From contig NZ_CP118574.1 of assembly GCF_028898845.1 (NCBI RefSeq), positions 6,869,001 to 6,933,000 on the forward strand: a DNA stretch of 64,000 bases. The letters are read 5' to 3'. Source of the DNA: Streptomyces sp. WZ-12. GTDB lineage: Bacteria; Actinomycetota; Actinomycetes; Streptomycetales; Streptomycetaceae. Under the pieces are notes generated by a model that saw only the letters and a program-made list of their open reading frames with translations, searched no databases and was not told where the DNA came from. Numbering within the stretch: the first letter of the stretch is position 1; every line of letters starts with the position of its first letter. A program made the translations under genes and the position numbers. Of this stretch, positions 45,594 through 57,220 are shown one piece after another.

Positions 45594-46820
45594 CTACCAG
45601 CCGCGGATCTTACGGCCGTACTCGCTGTCCGGGTGGAGCAGCGCGTCGGCGACGCGCCCGCCGGCGTCCTTGGCGCCGCCGCCGAAGTTCAGCGTTCCGG
45701 CCGCGTTTGCGCTGGCGGCGACGCCGTCCCAGTACCGGGCCTCGCGCTCGAAGCGCACCGGCTCGACCAGCCGCAGCAGCTCCTCGACGTTCAGCCGAGT
45801 GCCGCCGAGGGCCCAGCTGGTGGCCTGGTGGGCGGCGATACCGAGCCCAGCGAGTACCGCTGGTGCGGAGACTGCATCATGTGCCTCGAAGTGCGGGAAG
45901 AGCCAGCCGATCAGCTGCGACAGCAACGGAACGATCTCGCGCTCGGCCTGCTCAGGGCTGACCCCTTCGGGCAGCTCACCCTCGTGCACGGTCGAGGAGG
46001 AGAGCCCGAGCCCGCCCCTCCCATGCAGCGTCGTGATCACTAGGACCCGCAGCGCGGACAGGGTCACGACCTCCGGGTCGGCTTTCGTCAGCTGCCGCTT
46101 GCGCGCCTGCACCAGCTTGCTGAGCGGGAAGATCTTCCCGTTGTGCTCGATCTTCACCGCCTCGGCGATCCGGTGGGCGAGCTGGGTGCCGATGTCACGC
46201 TGGTCCATCGACATGGCCAGATTCTTCGCGACCGGCACGCCCTCGACATTGCGGTCGTAGAAGATCTGCCGCGCGTCTTCGACGCTGAGCCCGAAGTACA
46301 GCTCGAACGACAGCCGCACGCTGCTGAGCTTCTCGTACGTCGTCCCGAAGCGCTCCGGGTTGTCGAACAGCTCGTGCCACGCGGTGACCTGCGTTTCCCC
46401 GTCGATCGCCACGACCGGCGACCCTGGCAGCACTGTGATCGTACGGATCCCGCTGCCCGCGATCAGCTCCTCGCTCACAGCCCCAGGCTGCCCGTCCAGC
46501 CACAGCGTGATCGGCGGCGTGGACCAAGCTGCCCCGTGCCCACCACCGATTCCGGTGGCGATGTAGGAGGCATAGGAGGTCACATTCCGCCCCTTCTGTG
46601 AGGCCTTCAGCATCCGCTGCACGAGCCCCCGCACCTCGGCGTGCCGACGCACCGCACCAGAGGCGTACTTCAGGGCCCGCTTGTCCTCCTCAGCCCGGGG
46701 CGAAGGGACGAGCTGGAGCAGCGTCGGCAGCCCCATCGTCCCGATCACCGCATCCGGGCGGAACGGGGTGACCGTGAGCTGGATCCCCTCGACGGTCGTG
46801 GTCGGCATGGTGATGGTCAT
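45594..46820 (-). CDS. DndB-like DGQHR-domain protein
   Basis: A 408-residue protein of the DndB/DGQHR family. The motif region VVAIDGETQVTAWHEL corresponds to the DGQHR signature (here DGETQ). IFYDRNVEGVPVAKNLAMSM followed by DQRDIGTQLAHRI is the second hallmark. In Streptomyces DndB is the regulator of DNA phosphorothioation genes, but no dndA, dndC, dndD or dndE is present in the window. ATG 46820 has GGAAGG 9 nt upstream. It is transcribed divergently from the methylase/hsd run, with a palindrome between, so it may be the local repressor. Confidence 0.78.
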   Translation of the reverse strand: MTITMPTTTVEGIQLTVTPFRPDAVIGTMGLPTLLQLVPSPRAEEDKRALKYASGAVRRHAEVRGLVQRMLKASQKGRNVTSYASYIATGIGGGHGAAWSTPPITLWLDGQPGAVSEELIAGSGIRTITVLPGSPVVAIDGETQVTAWHELFDNPERFGTTYEKLSSVRLSFELYFGLSVEDARQIFYDRNVEGVPVAKNLAMSMDQRDIGTQLAHRIAEAVKIEHNGKIFPLSKLVQARKRQLTKADPEVVTLSALRVLVITTLHGRGGLGLSSSTVHEGELPEGVSPEQAEREIVPLLSQLIGWLFPHFEAHDAVSAPAVLAGLGIAAHQATSWALGGTRLNVEELLRLVEPVRFEREARYWDGVAASANAAGTLNFGGGAKDAGGRVADALLHPDSEYGRKIRGW

Positions 46821-46901
46821 CGTGAGGCCCTTCCAGGTGAGCGTGATGGGAATCGCGGTCTACACCCGGTGATCGTGCTCACCAAGACCGCATGGAGAGA
46901 G

Positions 46902-46925
46902 TGACAGTGCGTGTTAGCACTGTCA
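46902..46925. promoter_or_regulatory. Divergent operator TGACAGTGC-N6-GCACTGTCA
   Basis: Perfect 9-bp arms between the DndB-like gene and the methylase-like gene. On the minus strand TTGACA (complement of 46922-46927) overlaps its edge and can serve as the -35 of the DndB-like gene, with CACTCT 17 nt further as a weak -10. On the plus strand TTCCAC (46939-46944), 17 nt, TACTCT (46962-46967) precedes the methylase-like ATG by 6 nt. Confidence 0.65.
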
Positions 46926-46973
46926 ACAATTCACTCGATTCCACTGTAGCGGCCTCGCGTGTACTCTTGCCCC

Positions 46974-48649
46974 ATGGAGGACGAAGGATCCGCTTCAGCG
47001 CCAGTTGTCACGGCGGCCCAGATCGCACGGCTTGCCGGTGTCACTCGTGCTGCTGTCGCCAATTGGCGACGCCGGCACGACGATTTCCCCGCGCCCGTCG
47101 GCGGGACAGCGGCAGGCCCGCTCTTCTCCCTTTCCGAGATCGAGACCTGGCTGGCCGGACAGCGCAAGGGGCGAGGAGCCTCGCAGGAGGTCGTCCTCTG
47201 GCAGTCCCTGCGCGCCGCGTATGGCGACGACATGACTGCCGCCCTCGTGGATGTCGGCTCACACCTGACCGGGAGGGCCACCGCGGCGCTCGAGGGCCAG
47301 CTCCGGGAGTCCGTCGACCAGATGGTCGCCGAGCGCACCGCGCCGCAATTCTTCGAGGACCTGATCGCCCGTTTCCTCGCTTCGGCCGGCCGCAGCGGCG
47401 CGCAGGCGACCTCCTCTCCGCGCCTTATCAGGGCCTTTACGCACCTCGCCGGACAGGCCGAGGGCTTGGTGTATGACCCAGCCTGCGGTGCCGGATCACT
47501 CCTGCTGACGGTCGCAGGACCACACGCGACCGGACGAGCCGGGCAAGAGCTCAGCCCCGGCCTGCTCCGACTGGCCCAGCTGCGAACCCAGCTCAGCGGG
47601 GGCCCTCCGGCCGGCCTTGAAGCCGGGGACTCGCTCCGGAACGACCGTCACCCCGATCTACGGGCCCAACTCGTCGTCTGCGAACCACCTTTGGGTCAGA
47701 ATGACTGGGGTCGTGAGGAGCTGCTTCTCGACGCCCGATGGGAACTGGGCGCACCACCCCGAGCCGAGAGCGACCTGGCCTGGCTCCAGCACTGCTACTT
47801 CCACACCGCCCCCGGGGGCCGCGCGCTCATCGCGCTCGCGCCATCCGCCGCGTACCGCAGAAGCGGCCGTCGGATCCGGGCGGAGTTGGTGCGCCGCGGA
47901 GCCCTCCGCACGGTTGTGGCATTGCCCTCGGGCATGGCTACCAGTCACAACCTGCCGGTCCTGCTCTGGGAGCTCTGTCGTCCGGCAGCACCGGGCGAGG
48001 AGGTTCAGGCCGTGCGAATGGTCGACCTGACGGCGAACGATCCGGACGGCCCGCTGGAACCGACCCCGGACCAGGTCGCCGACGTATCACTGATCGATCT
48101 CATCCGCGAAGAGGTGGACCTCAGACCGTCCTCGTACGTGACGGAGGCCCAGCCCGACTACCCGACCGAGTACACGGCTCTCCGCACCGCCCTGGAACAC
48201 CAACTGCGTGAACTGGCCGAGCTGCTGCCCCCGCTCCCTCCTGGCCCCGGCACCGGGTCCCTGGACGAGATCACCTTGGTGAGCGTCGGCGATCTGGTCA
48301 AGGCAGGTCTGGTACGTACGGGGGACGGCGAGACGGCTTCCACGAGTGATCAGTTGGACACGGACTACCTTCAAGGATTCCTTCGCAGCGCGAGCAACAC
48401 CCGCCGCAACACCTCCGCCACGGGCACCCACCGGGCAGACCTGCGCGGGGCCCAGCTGCCACAGATGGACATCGGAGAGCAACGCCAGTACGGGGCGGCT
48501 TTCAGGAACTTGGGCGAGTTCGAGCGAAGGCTGAAGGAACTTGCCAGGATGGGCGATCAAGCCACCCGCCTGGCGTACGACGGGCTGACCAACGGCGCCC
48601 TCGCGCCAACGGGGACTTCACACGACGTGACATCACGAGAAGGTGCTGA

Positions 48650-48653
<4 letters not shown>
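46974..48653 (+). CDS. HTH-bearing N6-adenine methylase-like protein with degenerate catalytic motif
   Basis: A 559-residue protein. The N terminus (about residues 8-60) is a winged helix-turn-helix: VTAAQIARLAGVTRAAVANW and FSLSEIETWLAG. A HsdM-like methylase core follows with SAM motif I VYDPACGAGSLLL (Asp168). Catalytic motif IV, normally NPPF/Y, reads CEPPLGQ at Glu237, so adenine methylation is doubtful. A C-terminal part resembles specificity or helical tail regions. A TACTCT -10 ends 6 nt before ATG 46974, implying a leaderless mRNA. It overlaps hsdM by 4 bp (GTGA). A regulatory or DNA-recognition role is more likely than catalysis. Confidence 0.82.
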
Positions 48654-50712
<2,059 letters not shown>

Positions 50713-50716
<4 letters not shown>

Positions 50717-52005
50717 GCGCTCCGGAAATCACATACCCACGCTTCCCTCTGAGGCGCTTCATTCGAGAAATCACAGATGGCCCATTCGGTAGCTCCTTGG
50801 CCAGTAGCCACTATGCCGCAGAAGGTGCTCGTGTTATTCGCCTAGGAAACGTCGGTGCAGCTCGCTTCAAGGAAGGTGATGCCGCTTACATCTCCTTGGA
50901 ATACTTCAAAGAGCTGCGACAGTACGAGGTGAAGTCCGGGGACTTGATCATCGCCGGACTCGGTGACTCCAATCATCCTGTCGGGCGCGCGTGCGTGGCA
51001 CCCCCTGGCCTGGGTCCTGCAATTGTGAAGGCAGACTGCTTCCGCACCCGGCTCGACGAAGAACGGCTTTCCCATCGATACGCGGCCTGGGCGCTCAGTT
51101 CATCCTTCGTATCTGGCCAAGTACACACGTTGACACGCGGCTCAACTCGCGCCCGCATCAACCTCGATGTAGCACGCGAAATTCAATTGCCTGTACCTCC
51201 GGCAGAGGAACAGCACCGCATCGCCGACTTTCTCGACGCGGAGACCGCCCGTATTCATGAGATCTCCAAGGCACACAGCAATCAAGTCACCCTGCTGACC
51301 GAACGGCACCGAAGCTGGCTATCTGAGCTGTCTACGGAACTCACCCAGAAGTACGGATCTGTGCGCCTGAGGCATGTACTGGTGGGAATCGAGCAAGGGT
51401 GGTCGCCGCAGTGTGAGGAGCGCCTCGCAGGCGAAGGCGAGTGGGGAGTCATCAAGGCAGGATGCGTGAACGGAGGAATCTTCGATTCACTACAACATAA
51501 GCGACTACCTCCCTCCATTGAGCCTCGCCGCGAATACCAAATCAAACCCGGCGATCTCCTCATGTCACGAGCAAGCGGTTCCACTGATCTCATCGGTAGC
51601 ACCGGAATTGTTCCAGATATCGATCAACAGCTTCTGCTCTGCGACAAGATTTACAGACTCCACGTCAACAAGGCTCGTGGCCGCACAGAATTCATCGCTC
51701 ACATGCTCCGCACTCATTCTGTGCGAGAACATCTAAAGCTTGGAATTTCCGGCGCCGCAGGAATGGCAAATAACTTGCCTACGCCCGTGGTGAAAGATTG
51801 TGTGCTCCCTGACGTCCCGCTCGCAGAACAAGACTCAGCAATCGCCCAGTTGACCCATATGGGAGAGCTACTCAGTCAGACACAGTCAGCTCTCGAGCGC
51901 CAAATCACCCGTCTCGCTGAGCGCCGCCAAGCCCTGATCACCGCCGCCGTGACCGGCCAGTTCAACGTCTCGTCCGCCTCCGGCCGAGGAGTTGACACCC
52001 CGTGA
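50713..52005 (+). CDS. hsdS: Type I restriction-modification specificity subunit
   Basis: A 430-residue subunit with two target-recognition domains: TRD1 at about residues 8-180 and TRD2 at about 215-385. Each is followed by a conserved helix: LPVPPAEEQHRIADFLDAET after TRD1 and LPDVPLAEQDSAIAQLTHMG after TRD2, ending RRQALITAAVTGQ. The base composition is clearly lower in GC than the flanking hsd genes, common for TRDs exchanged by recombination. It sets the DNA sequence recognised by the complex; the target cannot be predicted here. Confidence 0.95.
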
Positions 52006-52086
52006 TCAGCATCCACAACGGCTCGGCGTCGTCCACCCGTGAAACCCACAGCACCGTCTCACCGGAATGCGAGGAGCCTGATCCCC

Positions 52087-55000
52087 ATGGCGCGCGTCGA
52101 CACCGAGGAAGCCTTCGAGAACGCCGTTGAGGCAGGGCTTCTCGCACACAAATGGAAGTCAGGTCTGGCCAAAACCTATCGGCATGAACTTGGCATCGAG
52201 ACCGATGAGTTGCGCGACTTCCTCCGCGCCTCACAGAAAGATTCCTGGCTTCGCCTCCAGGCCGAATACGGCGAGGACGAGGACGCCTCGATCCAACGGT
52301 TCGCCAAGCGCGTGGCACAGCAGATCGACGCCCGCGGCGTACTCGACGTGTTCCGGCGCGGGGTGAACGACAGGAACGTGAAGATCCAGCTCGCGTACTT
52401 TCGGCCCGCTCATTCGCTCGCCGCCGACGCTCTGCATGAGTACAACGCCAACCGGCTCACCTTCGTAAGGCAGTTTCACTACTCGGCGAAGACTCCCGCC
52501 AAGTCCGTCGACATCGCACTGTTCGTCAACGGAATCCCCACCGCCTCGGTCGAGCTGAAGAACCACCTCACGGAACACCCGCAGAGCGTCGAGGACGCCA
52601 TCCACCAGTACCGCACCGACCGCGATCCGAAGGAGCTGTTCTTCGCCAAGCGCACCCTCGTACACTTCGCGGTGGACCCAACCCTGGCGTTCCTCACCAC
52701 CCGCCTGGCAGGGAAGAAGACCCGCTTCCTGCCGTTCAACACTGGCTCCGGTGGCCCCGGTGTCACCGGCGGTGCGGGCAACCCACCAACCACGGAGGCA
52801 CAGGGCGACGGCGCGTACCCCGTCTCGTACCTGTGGGAACAGATCTGGGACCGCCACAACTGGCTTGAGCTGCTCGAGCGTTACCTGCACGTCGAGGACG
52901 AGCAGGCGAAGGCCGGCAAGTCGCCCTCGCACCGCCCCGGCAGTGCGCACGCCCAGCCGTTGATCTTCCCGCGCTATCACCAGTGGCATGCCGTACGGAA
53001 GCTCACCGATCACGCGACCCGGCACGGCGCCGGGGAGAACTACCTCGTCCAGCACTCAGCTGGTTCGGGCAAGTCCAACACCATCGCGTGGCTCGCACAC
53101 CGTTTGTCGTCCCTGCACACCCCGGAGGATCCGGCGCTGCTCGGCGAGACCATCCGTGCGAAGGGTGTGCAGCCCAACGAGCCGGTCTTCGACAAGGTCA
53201 TCGTCATCACCGACCGCCGAGTCCTGGACAAGCAACTCCAGGACACTATCTTCCAGTTCACGCACACACCGGGTGTCGTGCGACGCATTGACGAGGACTC
53301 CACGCAGCTCGCCGAAGCACTCACCGGGTCCACCGCGCGGATCGTCATCACGACCCTGCAGAAGTTCCCGTTCATCCTGAAGAAGGTCGGCGGGCTCGGG
53401 AAGCTCCGCTATGCGGTGATCATCGATGAGGCCCACTCCTCGCAGGGCGGCGACGGCTCGGCAGCGCTGAAGAAGGCCCTCGGCGCCAAGGCCGTGGACG
53501 CGGACGGCGACCCGCTGACCGCCGAGGCACTGGCCCGCGGCCAACAGCCGAACATGTCGTTCTTCGCGTTCACCGCCACGCCCAAGTCCAAGACGCTCGA
53601 ACTCTTCGGCACAAAGGACCCGGTGACCGAGAAGCCGGGTCCCTTCCATGTGTACTCGATGCGCCAGGCCATCGACGAGGGCTTCATCCTCAACGTGCTG
53701 GACACCTTCATCACGTACGGCACCTACTTCAAGCTGCAGAACGATGCCGTCGAGGAGGTCGAGCGTCGGGTGGACCCACGCAAGGCCCGTTCCAAGCTGG
53801 TGCGTGCAGCGCTGCTGTCCGATGCGTCGTTGGCTCAGCGGGCGAAGATCATGGTGGATCACTTCCGCTCCCACAGCGCGGGCAGCCTCGGCGGACGGGC
53901 CAAGGCCATGGTCGTCACCCCCAGCCGCGAGCACGCGATCCGGCTCTTTCTCGCGATCCGCAAGTACGTGGACGAGCGGGCCGCCACGGACTGCACCCCG
54001 CTGGTCGCGTTCTCTGGATCCCTAACGGTCAATGACGTCGAGTACACCGAGTCCAAGCTCAACGGCTTCCCGGAGAAGGAACTCCCGGGGCGGTTCGGGT
54101 ACGTACGCGCCGATGACGCGAATCCGCCGTCTGTACCGAAGCCCGAATACCGCATTCTCGTAGTCGCGGAGAAGTACCAGACCGGCTTCGACCAGCCGCT
54201 CCTGACGACGATGTACGTGGACAAGCCTCTCGCCAACGTCGCCGCCGTACAGACCCTCTCGCGCCTCAATCGCACGCACCCGCTCAAGTCCCAGGAAGAC
54301 CTGTTCATCCTGGATTTCGCAAACAAGTTGGAGATCGTCAAGGACGCTTTCCAGGCGTACTACGAGACGTCGCTGACCGAGCCGACCGACCCCAATCTCC
54401 TGTTCGACCGGCAGGACGAGGTCATGGGCTACCAGCTGCTCGTGGAAGCCGAGATGGACGCGCTGGTCAAGGCGTACTTCGCAGCCTTCGACGACGGCCG
54501 TGCCACAGAGGACCAAGTCAAGAAGGCACACGCACGACTCTACCGTCACACAGCCCCCGCCGTGGACCGCTTCAACGGCCTCGCGGCCCAGGAACCGGAG
54601 AAGGCCGAGGAGTTCCGCCGGGCCCTGGACTCGTACGTCAAGGCGTACGGCTGGCTCTCGCACATCATCGGTTTCGAGAACCTGGAGCTCGAACGGCTCT
54701 TCCAGTACGGACGGTTCCTGCTGCGCCGGCTCCCGCGCCCCGATGGCACCGCGGCCGCCGACATAGGCGAGACGGTGCCAAGCCACATGCTGGTCAAGCA
54801 GACCGGAGCCCCCGAACTCAAGCTGGAGACGGTCGGAGCCCAGGTGCTGCCGGGTCTGGTGGCCCAGGCGGCAGGGGCTGCGGCGGAGGTCGAGGAGAAG
54901 TCGCTCGCCGAGGTCATCCAGTCCATCAATGACGAGCTGGGCGCCGAGTTGTCCACGGCGGACCAAATCCTGCTCGGCCAGCTCGTTGTGACGATCGCCG

Positions 55001-55305
55001 AGAACACGGACATGCAGGAGGTGGCCCTGGCCCAGGACGAGGAGACCTACGGTCGGGAACTCGCCAAAGACATGGACGACTTCGTCATCAAGCAGGCGCA
55101 GTCCAACGACGCGCTGATGGTCCGCTACTTCGACGACAACAAGGTGAACCGCCTCTTCCGGCGGGTCGCGACAGCCCAGTCGTACAACTTGATCCGCCGA
55201 CCGGCCCGTCGTGAGGCCGACCGGCTGGCAACTGCCGAACGGGCGGCGGAGTTGAAGAACCGTGGTGCGAAACCCGCCGGGCCTTCCGGGCCTGCGGCAC
55301 CGTAA
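52087..55305 (+). CDS. hsdR: Type I restriction endonuclease subunit R
   Basis: A 1072-residue motor-nuclease subunit. The PD-(D/E)xK nuclease has Asp142 in VDIALFV and Glu156-Leu-Lys158 in ASVELKN. The SF2 helicase domain has Walker A HSAGSGKSNT (Lys329), DEAH at residues 447-450 in VIIDEAHSSQGG and TATPKSKT, and motif VI-like QTLSRLNRTHP. All elements needed for restriction are intact. ATG 52087 is 81 bp after hsdS with GAGGAG upstream; the frame is open to 52039. Confidence 0.95.
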   Translation: MARVDTEEAFENAVEAGLLAHKWKSGLAKTYRHELGIETDELRDFLRASQKDSWLRLQAEYGEDEDASIQRFAKRVAQQIDARGVLDVFRRGVNDRNVKIQLAYFRPAHSLAADALHEYNANRLTFVRQFHYSAKTPAKSVDIALFVNGIPTASVELKNHLTEHPQSVEDAIHQYRTDRDPKELFFAKRTLVHFAVDPTLAFLTTRLAGKKTRFLPFNTGSGGPGVTGGAGNPPTTEAQGDGAYPVSYLWEQIWDRHNWLELLERYLHVEDEQAKAGKSPSHRPGSAHAQPLIFPRYHQWHAVRKLTDHATRHGAGENYLVQHSAGSGKSNTIAWLAHRLSSLHTPEDPALLGETIRAKGVQPNEPVFDKVIVITDRRVLDKQLQDTIFQFTHTPGVVRRIDEDSTQLAEALTGSTARIVITTLQKFPFILKKVGGLGKLRYAVIIDEAHSSQGGDGSAALKKALGAKAVDADGDPLTAEALARGQQPNMSFFAFTATPKSKTLELFGTKDPVTEKPGPFHVYSMRQAIDEGFILNVLDTFITYGTYFKLQNDAVEEVERRVDPRKARSKLVRAALLSDASLAQRAKIMVDHFRSHSAGSLGGRAKAMVVTPSREHAIRLFLAIRKYVDERAATDCTPLVAFSGSLTVNDVEYTESKLNGFPEKELPGRFGYVRADDANPPSVPKPEYRILVVAEKYQTGFDQPLLTTMYVDKPLANVAAVQTLSRLNRTHPLKSQEDLFILDFANKLEIVKDAFQAYYETSLTEPTDPNLLFDRQDEVMGYQLLVEAEMDALVKAYFAAFDDGRATEDQVKKAHARLYRHTAPAVDRFNGLAAQEPEKAEEFRRALDSYVKAYGWLSHIIGFENLELERLFQYGRFLLRRLPRPDGTAAADIGETVPSHMLVKQTGAPELKLETVGAQVLPGLVAQAAGAAAEVEEKSLAEVIQSINDELGAELSTADQILLGQLVVTIAENTDMQEVALAQDEETYGRELAKDMDDFVIKQAQSNDALMVRYFDDNKVNRLFRRVATAQSYNLIRRPARREADRLATAERAAELKNRGAKPAGPSGPAAP

Positions 55306-55343
55306 TCTGCACTGAAGATCACCACGAGGGAGAGGGTGCGGGC

Positions 55344-56981
55344 ATGGGGGACGACATGACGCCGACCCAGGACGCGGGGCGGACCGAGAGAGCGCTGGCC
55401 GGGCGGTATCGCCTGAACACCCTCATCGGCGCGGGCGGCATGGGCGAGGTCTGGCAGGCCTACGACGTGAGTCTGGACCGGCGCGTCGCCGTCAAGATGA
55501 TGCTCGACGAGCAGCCGCACGCGTACGCCATCCGGAACGCCGCCCACCAGGAGGCGATGGAGACCCGGCGCCTACGCTTCCTGCGTGAGGTACGGACAAC
55601 CGCCGGACTCCACGAACACCCCGGTATCCCGGCGGTCTACGACACCGGATTCGACGAGGCGAGCGGGCGGTTGTACGTGGTCATGCAACTGCTGAGGGGA
55701 CGCGAGCTCCAGACCCTCGTCGACGAGACGGACTACGACTACGAGCCTCTACCGCTTGCCTGGGCAGCGGCCATCGGAGCGCAGATCGCCTCCGCCCTGG
55801 ACGAGGTCCATCGCCACGACGTCGTACACCGCGACATCAAACCGGCGAATCTGATGCTCACCCCGGGCGGGGTGGTGAAGGTGCTCGACTTCGGCGTCGC
55901 GGCCCTGCTCGGCTCGGGATCGAACCCCCATCTGACCCAGCCCGGCATGACCGTGGGCACCCCTGCCTACATGTCCCCCGAGCAGAGCCTGGCCAACGCG
56001 GTCGGCCCAGCCGCCGACATTTACGCACTCGCCTGCGTGATCTATCAACTCCTCACCGGGCGCACTCCTTTCACTGAGTCCGACGGCAAGTCCGTCACCT
56101 GGCATCAGGTAAACACCGACGCCCCGGCCGTGGGTGAAGTGCGCTCCGACGTACCCGACGACATCGAGCAACTGCTGCTCGGCATGATGGAGAAAGACCC
56201 CGAGGACCGGATGTCGGCGGCCACGGTCTACCAGACCTTGCTGCCGCTGGCCTCTCAGGGAACTCCGGCCGGCACTTCGCCGCTGGTCGCCGCTGGCGGG
56301 CTCGAACTCGATCCGTGTACGCCCTTCACCCGGCCGTTCGGCGAATCGGTCCGCCGAGGGCGCGGCCGAGCGAGGGCCTACACCCCGACCGTGCTAGACG
56401 CCGCGGCGGCGGACCCCGGCGTACTGTCCCTGAGCGAGGCTGAGGCAGACGAAGCGGCCGAGCGTGCGTCGGAACTCGTCGGCCAGAAGCAGTTCACCCA
56501 AGCGGCCGACGTGCTGGCGGACGTGCTGGCCAGGGCCACGGACAATGCTCTGGTGGCCGAACTGACCCTGTCCCTTGCACACGTGAAATTTCTCGCCGGC
56601 GCGCACAGCGCGGCCCTCGGCCTCTTCCAGGAGGCCGCGAAGGGTTTTGGCCGGCGGTTCGGCTCCGATGACATCGAAGTGCGGCGGTGCCTCTACTACG
56701 AGGCCGAGTGTCGTATGGAGCTTGGCGAGACCAGCGCTGCCGTCGCTGCCTTCACCGCGTATGTGCAGGTCGGCCCGGACGAGAGCGACGAGGACGCCGT
56801 CGACCGCCATCTGGAAGCGCTCGCCCAGATCATGCGTCTCGAGGCGGGATCCGAGCGGTTCCCGCAGGCGCGGGCCGCCGCGATTGCCCTCCGCGACGCG
56901 ACGCGGCGCTATCGCGGGCTGGACGCCCCAGAGCTCGCTGACATCGACGGGTTCATCCAGCGACTGAAGCGGTTCGAGTAA
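55344..56981 (+). CDS. Soluble Hanks-type Ser/Thr protein kinase with C-terminal helical repeats
   Basis: A 545-residue protein. The kinase domain spans residues 20-300 with glycine loop IGAGGMGEVW, Lys51 in VAVKMM, catalytic loop HRDIKPANLM (Asp164), DFGVA (Asp182) and GTPAYMSPEQ. After a linker, residues 355-530 form TPR-like helices (ASELVGQKQFTQAADVLADV, then LAHVKFLAGAHSAALGLFQE). There is no transmembrane segment or PASTA domain, unlike PknB-type receptors. It starts 38 bp after hsdR on the same strand, so it is probably part of the same operon. A role in sensing or regulating the restriction system is inferred. Confidence 0.9.
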   Translation: MGDDMTPTQDAGRTERALAGRYRLNTLIGAGGMGEVWQAYDVSLDRRVAVKMMLDEQPHAYAIRNAAHQEAMETRRLRFLREVRTTAGLHEHPGIPAVYDTGFDEASGRLYVVMQLLRGRELQTLVDETDYDYEPLPLAWAAAIGAQIASALDEVHRHDVVHRDIKPANLMLTPGGVVKVLDFGVAALLGSGSNPHLTQPGMTVGTPAYMSPEQSLANAVGPAADIYALACVIYQLLTGRTPFTESDGKSVTWHQVNTDAPAVGEVRSDVPDDIEQLLLGMMEKDPEDRMSAATVYQTLLPLASQGTPAGTSPLVAAGGLELDPCTPFTRPFGESVRRGRGRARAYTPTVLDAAAADPGVLSLSEAEADEAAERASELVGQKQFTQAADVLADVLARATDNALVAELTLSLAHVKFLAGAHSAALGLFQEAAKGFGRRFGSDDIEVRRCLYYEAECRMELGETSAAVAAFTAYVQVGPDESDEDAVDRHLEALAQIMRLEAGSERFPQARAAAIALRDATRRYRGLDAPELADIDGFIQRLKRFE

Positions 56982-57220
56982 GCGCGGCGTAGAAAGGGGT
57001 TCTCGGAGGCACGCGGTCCGTTTCCCCCTACGACCGCTCAGGGCCCCGCCGCGCACCCGACGACAAAGGACCATGCGGTAGCTTCAACGGCCAGCTGCAG
57101 GCTGCGGTCTCCTCCTCATCGCAGCTGCGGCAGCCCACTGGGGAAGGCGCCGCGCCCCATCGGGAAAACGGCTCGGGCTGAGATCGACGCCGACGCCAGC
57201 CCGACGCCGTAACCGTCCCG
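56982..57220. other. Convergent intergenic spacer
   Basis: About 240 bp between the kinase and the convergent AIPR gene. I see no gene and no strong perfect hairpin. Confidence 0.4.

Noticed and set aside
45465..46260. Plus-strand frame opposite the DndB-like gene
   Set aside because: Ser/Arg-rich chance frame; the minus strand has the family hallmarks.
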